DNA from: Pisaster brevispinus
Taxonomy: Eukaryota > Echinodermata > Asteroidea > Forcipulatida > Asteriidae
NCBI GenBank assembly: GCA_023634235.1
Contig: JAMKCF010000001.1
Location: forward strand, 2,346,001-2,410,000
Reading direction: 5' to 3'
Length of the DNA stretch: 64,000 nt
The notes beneath the pieces were generated by a model. It was not told the origin of the DNA, made no database searches, and saw only the letters and a program-made list of their open reading frames with translations. Shown here piece after piece: positions 24,201-36,200 of this stretch. The position numbers were made by a program, and so were the translations under genes. Position 1 is the first letter of the stretch. Each line of letters begins with the position of its first letter.

Positions 24201-27200
24201 TTCACTTTCTTGTTCAGTGTGCATTTCTCGCAGCACTACGACATGCTAACCTACGATACACCTTTGGTAAAGGATAAACTGTTGCAACTGCGATGAAATG
24301 TAGCGAGAGAGAAAATTTGGAGTTCCTGATTGTACGCCATCTTTGTGGGCATCCTGGGTTTCAACTTTGACCTGTGCCAAACACTTTTTTTTTTTCGACG
24401 CAGCCAAGTGGTCAGCTGACCAAATCGTTCAAGGAATAAGTCTATGATTTAGATTTGAGTAATGTCTGGTACAATGACTTGCTCAGTCACAAGTTACAGC
24501 TTACATTTGAATTCCTCAGACTATTGTGACAGTTGCTAGTCACATGATTCGGGGCAAGCTTTTGTGTAGTTGCATAAGAGACGGCAAACACCCGTACACA
24601 ATTCTGAATGAATGTGTATGGCACAATGGTACCAGGGTTTGCTCATCTGGAGGTTGCTATACAAAAGCTTGCCCCGAACCATTTGACATAGCAACTGTCT
24701 CTATAGTCTGAGGAATTCAAACTTAAGCGGTAACTTGTGACTTAACAAGTCATTGTACCAGACTTCATTCAAACCTAACTGTCTTGCAAATGGCTTACTT
24801 GTTGATAAAACTGTTGCATACCAAATATGGTAAATGCACATAGCTGTGCAGTAAAACAAGATTAGTGATTTGCACATAAAGATGGCCAACTTGACACTGT
24901 GTGACATAAAGTGGGAACTATCTATTGATAAATAAGCTCCTAAAAACTTGTTTGTTATAAGAAAACACCCACTGCCAAAACGCAGTGGCATCTTGAGATT
25001 GCCTATTTTGTGTTGGGGGGGGGGGATAAGTTGATTTGGGCTAATATCAAAGAGTTTCAGATCAAATTCATACCAAATATTCTCCATTGAAGTCAAAAGT
25101 ACAATATGAAATCATTTACCAAAGGTGCATCTAGTTCATTTATCATTGTGAACGTCGAGGGGCCTTTTTCAATTGACAGCTCTGGCTAGGGCTTAAGGCC
25201 CTGTCGGCCATTATTGGCTTACCTTATAGCCTAAGCCAGAGCTGCTAGCTGTAAAGGGTCTTTTCATTACAGTAGAAGCTTTAAACAGGGCTGTGTCGTC
25301 ATGATTGAAGCAGGACCCAGTTTCATGGCTCTGCTTACTGTAAGCAAAGATCCGGCGCTTACGGAAGCAGAGAATTCCATGCTTACGCCAAGCGTATTTC
25401 ATAAGTTAGCAGGGAATTTTTGCTTGTGTGTGTGTGCGTAATCCATGTTACTAGGCATTTTCACACGGCTAGCGCAGAAATTCGGCGCTTGCACTGTAAG
25501 CGAAGAATGGTGATCGCAAGCGCAGAATTCGGCGGTAAGCAGAGCCATGAAATTAGGCCCCAGCCTGAGGCTGTACATGGCAATATAAACTCTAACCCAG
25601 TTACTGCATGCGCGCCCTCCCTCCATATCATACCTATGCAATGAGTGTGCGCGCGTGCAGTGACTAGGTGAGAGTTCATAATTCCATGTACAGCCACGGG
25701 CCTGCCTTGATCATGACGACACAGCCCGTTTAAGTGTCCACTTGTGAATTGATTGCTGTTATATAATAGTCGCCGTAAATTATGATTTTACACTTAGATT
25801 GAGAATTGCATGAACCTTACACTGTGTATTAATGTGTCACTCCAGGATATGTCATTTGCTCATACACTAATTTATTTCCCGTACCTAAGGAGACGCTAGG
25901 TGGCGGCACTTTTTAAAATTTGTACACTAGTAGGCCAACGATACTGTGGTGGGCCACTGCGTTCATTGCCAACTCTCCTTCTTGAGATAGCTGGGTGCTC
26001 TTTTCTTTAAACTCTTTCAGCCTCTGTGTGGTGTCATAGTCAATAGATGGATTGCACATGACGTCAGTGGCCGCCATCTTTGATGGCAAACAATGGAAAA
26101 GTGCAGGCGTGTTCGCGCTGCGCACGACTCTCAGCCAATGATAGCCTTTCACGCGTGCACGTTTCATCAACGATTGCGGCCAATGCTAGGGGTCAATACT
26201 GGGGTCCGTTTTCGCGGTCGTAACCAATTACTGTTTCGGTTGAGTTGGCCATTGGTTACTCACTGGCGAAAGACCAAAACAGTTATTGGTTACAGCCGCG
26301 AAAACGCACCCCTGGCTTTCATTGTAACTGATCCAGGGCTGGGTTTCACAAAGAGCTAAGATTGATCTTAACTGCGAATTAATCTTAATTGCTAAGCAAA
26401 GTGTGATGTCACAACACAAATCAGTACGGTGATATTGTCAACTCATTCTTAAGATGAATCTTAGTGCTCTGTGAAATCCAGCCCAGGTTGTTTGATCTGG
26501 GCCCAATTTCATAGAGCTGCTAAGCACAAAAATTTGCTTAGCATGAAATTTCTTCCTTGATAAAAACAAGATTACCAACCAAATTTCCATGTGTTGCATA
26601 TTGCTTGTTACTGGTAGTCAGCTGTTGTTTGCTTATCCTGAAAATCACGTGGAAATTTGGTTGGTAATCCTGTTTTTATCGAGGAAGAAATTTCATGCTA
26701 AGCAAATTTTTGTGCTTAGCAGCTCTATGAAATTGGGCCCTGGTGCTAAGTCACACCAGGTGGTCGATATCTCTTGTCACTTACCCCTGGAAGGGAAATG
26801 CAAACAACAAAAATGCTGATTGGCTAACCCAATTAACTGCTCTGCGTGCATGCTAGTTTAAAAACTTTTGAACTCTTGTAGGGCATTTGCATGTAGTACT
26901 CTTGTGTCAAAATGCAAGTTTTTTGATGCAATCCATTTCAAAAATGAACCATGTTTTTACACGGTTACCCTAAACTGCATACAGGTAGACATTTCACAAG
27001 ATCAAAGATGAATGAGAGGGGACCAGTTGCTCTATGACTTGATGCGTCTTTTGACAGTGCGCTCTGCGTAGTCTCTAACTCAGAATGGATCAACCACAGG
27101 ATTAATTAAAATATCCAATATATTTGGATACTTCAAAGTCACACTTCCAGGGGTTATGATCGAGCATAGCATTCTTGGAAAAAAGGGCGCAGCAAGATCC

Positions 27201-30200
27201 ATTATGGGAAAGCTCCATTAAAGAAAGAGGCTAGAGTAAAACATCCTTTTCATCTGACAACTAACACCTGTTATCTCCATGTATTTCCTTTTCCAAACAG
27301 TGGACTTAAAGGTCGTGCACAAACCAGTAGGGCTATTGACTGCCCCAGACAGATTAGCTGCTCATCCATTAAGTTTAATGACCCAAGTAATTCCATGTAA
27401 ACACACCCACTGGTGAAAAGGATGCATAGTTTCCAAGTTTTTGTGCCGAAACTCAGAAAATCTTTTATGGAGCTTTCCTGTAATGTCGTACACTTCCGGT
27501 AATGAGGCTAGGGTGGTACCACCACGGTAACACTGGCGTACAGTATGCTGCCACCAAGTGTCTTCATTAGTCATCAATAGTCCTTTTTTATGAATAGACT
27601 GTATTGTGATTGTGTTATGGTTGGGGTTTTTTTTTTCTTGCTTCGTGCCGATCCACATGACTGAAATTTTCATCATGACATGTAGAAGTCTATCTAACCT
27701 TACAAACTTAGCATCTTGCAACACCCCAGTGCACTTTCTTCACGCACGTCCTTTATATGCACATCACTTCATGCACAACATGTATATACATATGCTATCA
27801 TTTCTGTAACCATATAGATCATAACCCAATTTAGTTTCTCTGGCTACGGCTGTGCGGGTTGGCTTGCAGTGATGTAGCCAAAGCCAGCTGAAGTCATTGT
27901 TTCACTCGTAGCCACTATTCAGTGTCGAGTTTCATTTCCGTATGCTCATATTATTCTGTGTACATTTAACAACATTAATGTTATCAGAGGTCCGACTAAC
28001 ACATCTCATGATTTTAGGTATTTTTCCTTCTAGGATTGGTAAGAGTCTGTCGGTAACGACTCAGAAAATATCTACTCATTTCTGTCTCTCTTTGTTAAAT
28101 TATTATCATTCTTCTATTTTTCTTAAGCCTTGCTTAATCAATTTGTTTAACTTAGCTGATATTAGCAGGGAGCCAGTCATGATCAATGGACACTACGCTG
28201 CATTTTGGCTGGTAACCTGTTTATGCATAGTGATTTATTTCTTTGCGCTGAGCAAGATTGCACACTTTGCAGCTCTACAGGCCATTAAGTTTCTGCTAAA
28301 AAATTATCAGCTCTAAAGATTCTACATAAATCTACATAAATTACTGTATTTTTGTTTTGTTATTTGGGGGGAAACAGTACAAAGATTTTGTTCCCAACTG
28401 GCAGTCAGTAAAACTTCCTTAGTATTAAAACTGTCCACGATCCTATGTAGAACAATTTCCATCATAATTTTTCAGTGGTTAAAAAAAAAAGGAATTAGAG
28501 TTGTTTGCAAACTGCTTACCAACCAAAATGACCTGTGGTGTAGATGCAAAAATAGTCACTGGCATCACGTCTTTTTAAGGTTTGAAACCCTCAAGTAAGC
28601 AATGGTAACTCTTAGTCATGGCACATTTTATCTTTTTCACTGGTTCCTAGTAACTTGATGACAGGAAATTAGAAGTGGGAAAAAGAGAACAAATTAACTT
28701 ACAATTAAGAAGGATTCATTATAAAAACATCAGGCCATTAACAACTTTTGCATAATATTTCAGAGGAAATGGTTTTGTTTGAAATGATGGAACTATTGTT
28801 TGCTCAATTGCAAATTTATTTCAAGAAATGTGGTTTCTTAAGAAATCCAAAAATTTAAGATTTTGACAAAATGGGGAGACCGCCGACATTAGGGCTAGAT
28901 AGCCCAGTTGGTAGAGTGCCGGCACGTTTATCCAGAGGTTGCAGGTTCATATCTCGCTCTAGTCATTTTCATTTGCCCAACCCACAGTTATTTGAAATCC
29001 AAAGAAGACGGTGGCTTAAAAATTCATAATTTATTCTTTTTTACCAAAATGTTGGATTCAAACGACTTTGGCTGAGGCTGTGAACTGCAGCGACAACGTC
29101 AAAGATTTGGACTTTTCACAGTTCCAGTCGGACACGGCTTTTGGTTGTTTTATTGACTGTCAATGTATAACCCTCCATGGTTTATTAAAGAAGACTCTGG
29201 TTTTACTGTCTAAAGTCTTTTTTGTCCTGACAATATCTTCATACTTCATCCTTGCTTCCGGTTTTTCCATCACAACAGCCCGAAACCTCGATCCACAAAC
29301 ATAGACGAGACGTCAGCGACAGACGCTGCGGCGACATCGCAGTTTGAGGAGTACGTGACGGCCTTGTACTGGGCAGCAGCAACCATGACAAGCACAGGCT
29401 ACGGTGACATCAGCGCCCATACAACCATCGGCCGAGCACTAGCCCTGGCAGCCATGTTGATCGGCTTGCTGCTGTACGGCTACTGCCTGTCTTCAATCGC
29501 TGCCACGCTTGCCAACGCTGATGCTCCAAGGTTTGCATTGAATCTTGCAGGGTTGTGGCCGTGCGACCTTTGGCTCAGTCCTTTATCGCACAGCCACGAC
29601 CCCGCCAGTTTAAACTGCCGTTAAAGACCAAGTCGTCACTCTTTTCTTCCCTTATTTTTTAATTGTTGTACTTTTTCTCTCCAGAGTAAGCTTCCAGGAG
29701 AAACTTTTTGCCGTCCAGGAGTTCATGAAGGACCACAACCTGAAACTCAACCTTCAACGCCGAGTTGTGAAGTACCTCGGCCTGGTCTTCAGAAGGCACA
29801 GGTACTTCTTGTCATCCTTTTTGTTTGGCCAAAGTTCATAGCTCTTCTGAAGTAGAAAATATTACTTAACCCTTTAGAGACCATAGCGGCCGCAAACGGC
29901 TTGTACAAAAATACCCACAGCGGCCCCAAACGGCTTGTACCAACATGCCCACAGCGGCCCAGAACGGCCCCAAACGGCTTGTACAAATATGTCCATAGCG
30001 GCCGCAAACGGCTTGTACCAAAATGCCCATAGCGGCCGCAAACGGCTTGTACCAAAATGCCCATAGCAGTCACAAACGGCTTGTACCAAAATGCCCATAG
30101 CGGCTGCAAACGGCTTGTACCAAAATGGCCATAGCAGTCACAAATGGCTTGTACCAAAATGCCCATAGCGGCCGCAAACGGCTTGTACCAAAATGGCCAA

Positions 30201-33200
30201 AGCAGTCACAAACGGCTTGTACCAAAATGCCCATAGCAGTCACAAACGGCTTGTACCAAAATGGCCAAAGCAGTCACAAACGGCTTGTACCAAAATGCCC
30301 ATAGCAGTCACAAACGGCTTGTACCAAAATGGACATAGCAGCCACAAACGGCTTGTACCAAAATGGCCATAGCAGCCCAATGCCCAATGCCCAGAGCCAT
30401 GAAAAAAGGGCCCGAGTAATGTATTAGTTTGTTTGGAATGCAGGGGTGAGGTCATACCAGGTGGAGAGCGTCTGATGCACGACATGCCCATTCAGCTGCA
30501 ACAGGAGATTGCTTATGAAGATGCACAGGAAACCCTTGGGCAGGTATAAAGACAGTTCCATTATTCCAATCTTCTCCTTGGCCATGCCTTTCTCACTTCT
30601 AGACTCGATTCGTGCAGTTCTCTTCTTACTGGACTTTCCGATAGAGAACTTTCTAAGATTCAACGAGTTCAAAACACCGCCGCTAGCCTCGTCTCACGTA
30701 CACCTCGTTCACAACATTATAACACCTATCTTACAAGAACTCCACTGGCTCCCGATCAAAATGCATATCGTGTATAAGTTAAAGGCAAGGTATACGACTG
30801 GTAACCACTCTAAAATTTAATGGCAATACAAGCTTACTTTGTTAGAAGTGCAGCAGCTTTTGATAGAATAAAGCATTACGAGAATCATTTCACTTTGAAG
30901 TAGTGTGGTTGTGGAAAAAAAGATATCAATTTTTATACCCCAAAATTTGAATCAGAGAATACTATCAGTAATCGTTTCTCAGATTGTGTATTCCAATTAC
31001 GGATTATTCTTCCTGCATGGACAAAACTGCTATGGATTTTCGGCGGTATCTCAAAAACGCTACCACTTTTTTAAATGAAATTTTCACAGGTTAGTTTTGT
31101 TGCATATATCTACCTTTGTACTGGATTAAAACAATCAAACGGTTCCAAAAACCTAAGGTATGCATTTCCTTTAAATCTTGACACTTTCAAAGCTCTTCAC
31201 GGACTATCTCCAAACTATTTATCTGATCTTCTGCTTCAATATATTCCTGTTCGACCTCTTCGTTCTGCTGGCCAATTTCCTACTGACGCCAACTACTGTT
31301 TCCACAAAATTCTCTGATCAAAGTACCTTCAACTTCATTGCACATTCACTATGGAATGACTTAATTGTTCAGATTCACCAAGTTGACCCTGTTCTGATTT
31401 CCAAAGGACTTTTAAAGACTCACTTGTTTGAAACTACATTTTTGTGACAAATTGCTTCATAAATTTTGTTTGATGTTTTGTGTTGTGCACAGAGGCTCCT
31501 GCATTAGGCCTATGCGCTATATAAATGTCTCGTGTTATTATCATTATTATTAATATTTTCCTCACAATATTAACACTATTTGCGTGACATGGAAATAAAA
31601 GTCTTGTGTAACTCACGTAAAAGAATCCAGTGCACTTATGGAAAAGAGAAGGGGTCCGCCTCGGTGTTCCTGGTTTGATTGGCTGCATATTGCGCCACAG
31701 CACCTTGTAAACCATTACATGGTGCTATGTGAAGGAGTAGGTCTCATACTACAACACGTAGCTCCACATACCTTGTAGGAAAAATAGTGAATGTTGAAGC
31801 GCCTTGAGCGTCACTGAGTGACAGATATGAGCGCTATATAAGAATTTATTATCATTATGATTATCAATCCTCTCAGGTTCCGCTGTTCAAGGATTGTGAC
31901 GCTGCCTTCCTCAGGATGCTTGCCTTGAAGACTCACGGTTACCTTTTCACACCCGGTGACATGATCGTGTACGAGGGCGACATGGGACGGGAGATGTACT
32001 TCATCCGACGGGGTACCTGTGAGGTCAGTCTAGACAAAATGAGCCAAACTTGTTTTCACATTTTTAAGAATTAGTCAAGTAAAATCAAAAGGCAGTCAGG
32101 TTGGTGTAGTGGTATCTTGCCTTGCCTTTCACCTCTGGGACCCTGGTTCAAATCCCACCGGTGGCACTATGTGGATTGGGTTATTCAGTCCCTGCCTGAT
32201 TGCGTGGGTTTTCCCTGGAATATTTCTCTGGGGTTTTTCCTCCCATTCCTAAAACTGAAACTTCCTTCCTTGTCTTCTCTCCATGAACAGAAAATTGTGA
32301 AACAACATTTTCTGGTTAAGCAGCTCTGTGAAAGTGGTCCCAAGTTTTTTTGTTATTCCGCTTGCAAAGCCAAGGACTCTCAGAAAAGTGAACTTAATCA
32401 CTATACAAGCCAAGAACACCGTAGAGAGAAGACAAGGAAGGGAGTTCCAGCTTGAGATGTGGGAAGAAAACCCAAGAGAATTATTACCAGGAAAAAAAAC
32501 CCTTACAATCAGGCAGGGACTGAAAACCCAATCCACATAGTGGCTCCGGTCGGATTTGAACCGGGGTTCTAGAGGTGGAAGGCGATGCAAGATACCACCC
32601 CGCCAACCTTCAAATAAGTTTAGAAATCTTTCTTCCTGATCCCTTTGCTAGACAATCCCTACGATTATTTGCTTATGGTAAGCAGAGCCATGAAATTGGG
32701 CCCAGACTACACTGAGGAAACAAGAGGGGTGAAAATAGTTAATCGTTGTTTAAAAATGCCACTATTCTCTCATTTTGTCGCCTGTCAATTTATTTCATAG
32801 ATTCTCTCCAAAGACATGACGAGAGTGACCAGTACCATCGGGCCTGGCCAGTACTTTGGCGAGGTGGGTCTAATCTTCGGTGATTACCGCACGGCGACCG
32901 TCAGGGCCGCATCGTACTGCGAGCTCCTGATGCTCAAGCGCTCTGACCTGGACGAGGTGTTGCATCACTTCCCGCTAATCGCAAAGTGAGTATCGATCGT
33001 AGAAAGCTCGGAAGATCCCCTGAGATTTAAGAGAAAGGGTGTTAAAAGAAAAGCCAAAGCGGTGAAAGATCTTCTCAATGACATAACTACCCCTGATAGA
33101 TTGTTTCTAAGTTTTGCTTACCTGTACAGCGCTCGAATTGTGAGAAAATCTCCACAAGACCCACCGGGCCCAATTTCATAAAGTTGTCAAGCAGACAATT

Positions 33201-36200
33201 CTGCTTAGCAAATTTCTATACTTAGCAAGAAATGAGCGGGATACCAGTGGCAACAGTGTAAACTTTATGGAATGTTGGCTGGTAACCTGTTTCTGCTAAG
33301 CAAGTTTTGTTTGTGCTTAGCAAGTTTTTGTGCTTACAGGCTTTATGAAATTGGGCCCAGGTCTTTGTGCTCATAACTTCCACTGGACCAGAAATATTTT
33401 TAACAAGGCCTTAAATATTTCATTCTTTTTTTTGTATATTTGCTGGATTTTTAGGGCGGAGGTGTGGAACTGAAAAAACTGAAATACACATTGTTAGTCA
33501 GACTTGAAATATATGTGTTTGGAAAAACACTGGACTGCAGGACATGTTTTGGGGTTACTGGCCCCATGCTAAAAATACGGACTGTGGCCAATGGTCCAGT
33601 GGGTGTTATGTGCCCTGTACATGCACAGTTGTTGAGTTACTGGCCAAGTGCTGAAATTACTGGACTCTGGCCAGTTGTCCGGTGGGCATGTCAAGCCCTG
33701 TAGGTTGGTGGCCAAGTACTAAAATTACTGGATTGGCCAGTGGTCCAGTGAGTTTTTCAAGGCCTAGCTGTACATGTGCAGTTGTTGAGTTACTGGCTAA
33801 GTACTAAAATTACTGGACTCTGGCCATTGGTCCAGTGGGCATTCCAAGCCCTGTGTGTTACTGGCCAAGTACTAAAATTACTGGACTCTGGCCAGTGGTC
33901 CAGTGGGCATTTCAAGCCCTGTGGGTTACTGGCCAAGTACTAAAATTACTGGACTCTGGCCAGTGGTCCAGTGGGCATTTCAAGCCCTGTATGTTGGCGG
34001 CCAAGTACTAAAATTACTAGACCTTTGCCATTGGTCCAGTGGGCATTCCAAGCCCTGTGGGTTACTGGCCAAGTACTAAAATTACTGGACTCTGGCCAGT
34101 GGTCCAGTGGGCATTTCAAGCGCTGTATGTTGGCGGCCAAGTACTAAAATTACTGGACTCTGGCCAGTGGTCCAGTGGGCATTTCATGCCCTGTATGTTG
34201 GCGGCCAAGTTCTAAAATTACCGGACTCTGGCCAGTGGTCCAGTGGGCTTTCCAAGCCTTGTTGGTTGGTGCCAAGTACTAAAATTACTGGACTTTCGCC
34301 AGTTGTTCCGTTGGCAATTCATGCCCTGTACATACACAGTTTTTAGGTACTGGCCAAGTTTTTTAATTACCAGACCCTGACCAGTGGTCCAGTGGGCATT
34401 TCAATCTCTGCTGTACAAGCTTCCTGATGAACTGGTTGGTGCATCACATACAGTTAAACCTAAAGATTGCTTTGTGGGTTTTCTTTATAACAGGAGTAGT
34501 TGTGCCCAACAAAAATTCAACCGCGCACTTTTAAATGATTTCACCACATACCTCGGACTGACAGAAAGTGCCTCTATAGACTGTGCAAGTCTAACGCGTA
34601 TTCAAACATTGGGACCCGTTAAAGCGCGCAAGTTTTTTTCCTTCGTTAAAGCAATGCACGTGGGACCAAAGTAATCTCCAAAAACGTTTGAATACGCGCG
34701 AGACTTGCACGGTCTTTTACCAATAAAGTCATTTGGTTGTGTCATTAAACTGGAAGGGTAATAGACCTTATGCACATGACGTCATTTCAGTAGGGCGCCC
34801 TCACCTAGAGGTCAAAAGGAGGTTGTTCATTGGCCAATCCTGTGCGCCGCACGTAAAAATCTGTGCGTTTCGATTGCTTCGTCATCGTTTTACCTCTAAG
34901 ATGGCGGCTGGATGACGTCAATGCATAAGGTCTATAGCTTACAGTTCAAACGCCTTCACTACACATTGCAGGCTTTTATCGCTTACACATCCCATTGCTA
35001 TTTAAGAAGCCATTTAACACATTGGGAGTCAAGTTACATCGGAGCACAAAGTGCTGAATGCAAAGTGAGCACAAAGTGCTATTTTGAATGTGTTGTTGAA
35101 ATGCATGCACAACGTTGGTGACTTTACTCCGGAAGTAGACCGAACCATTAAGCTCCGCCAACTGCATAGCGACTGCTAATCAATGGCGCTCATGTCGAAC
35201 GGATACTTGTGTCTCCGCCCCTCGATCATCAAGGCATTGAACCGCAGAACTTACAAAGTGCACAACGCAGCTATTCCAATGCCAACAGCTTGATTACATT
35301 TTACAAAATTGATATTTGAAAGAAAAGGTCACGTCTCCTTAATATGATCTCCTTCCCAGGTCAAATCATAAACTGGGCCATGACCCCTGGCTGGTGCCCC
35401 CTCCTTCCCCACCCCTTGGAACAAAGGTATTATCAAAATAGGAAGACTGCCATAGCGTTCATTAGCTCATTGCGTAGAGCACAGGCATATAAACGCCGGG
35501 ATCGCGATACAAATCCCGCTCTTGAAAATTTTTCGTTGTTTACCCCCAAAACATGTCGGACACTTTGGCGCACAAATTGCGGTCGCGGTTGGAGGCGGAA
35601 CTTGATGGTTCAGTCTATTTCTCATCAGCTTTTGAAGACGTCAACTGCTAGATGTCATTAAACTTCTTGCTAACCCTTTATCTAGGAATCCCGTCACCCA
35701 TTTTGAGAATCAAATGAAATGAAAGATACAGTATCCATAAAGTCGTCAGTGCGAAAACATCGCACATTCCGAAAAAATAGCCTCTGCACAACGTGCACTT
35801 TTGAAACTGCTACAATGACGTTTCTCGCTGAAGCGGAGGTACACGCAAACCCACTAGTGACTTGATACAACGCTTTGGCACAGTGCCTCTCTTGTGGAGG
35901 AATAATTACAAATTGAGATACAACGTTTTGCATTGACACAACACATTGGTTCATACACCTTAAAAGTACGTAGATTCAGGGATAGGAAAGTTCAGACTCT
36001 ATCTGAATTCCGTATATTATATTGGCCCTTGCGGGAAGAATTTTGTCTTTAAATTTTTTTACTTCAGAGACAATAAAAATCTTTCTCTGTGGTCGTTCTT
36101 CGCTAGTGCTGAAAACTCTCTGCCCAAAAGCCCATTAACATCTCTAACTCCAGGGGTTACCAAAAAGTGGAAATCCCATCATTTCAACAAACCTCATAAA

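Larger units (their letters stand above)
17556..29278 (+). other. Largest intron, within the repeat II turret (11.7 kb)
   Basis: Contains element B pairs (17675-18153), decayed B (18661-18835), F (18984-19125), K (19126-19267), B with nested I (22010-22410), a SINE fragment (23632-23830), L (24440-24775), H inside M (25262-25735), N (26039-26186), palindrome O (26196-26326), K (26340-26482), B (26495-26742), D (26750-27050), C (27190-27490) and a SINE (28870-29000). Nothing recognised in 19270-22000, apart from C-rich tracts at 21640-21730, in 22690-23620 or in 27500-28860. Confidence 0.7.

Noticed and set aside
29068..29304. Open frame continuing from 29068 through the exon 13 acceptor
   Set aside because: It reads exon 13 in the wrong frame and meets TAG; only the small 29091-29126 piece was kept as a weak candidate.
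29789..30166. Minus-strand open frame with repeated MGILVQAVC-type peptides
   Set aside because: It is the 34-bp minisatellite read through; several frames stay open and there is no coding signal outside the array.
29879..30375. Regular 34-base periodicity resembling a CRISPR array
   Set aside because: The units are contiguous near-copies with no unique spacers, and the setting is an intron of an animal gene.
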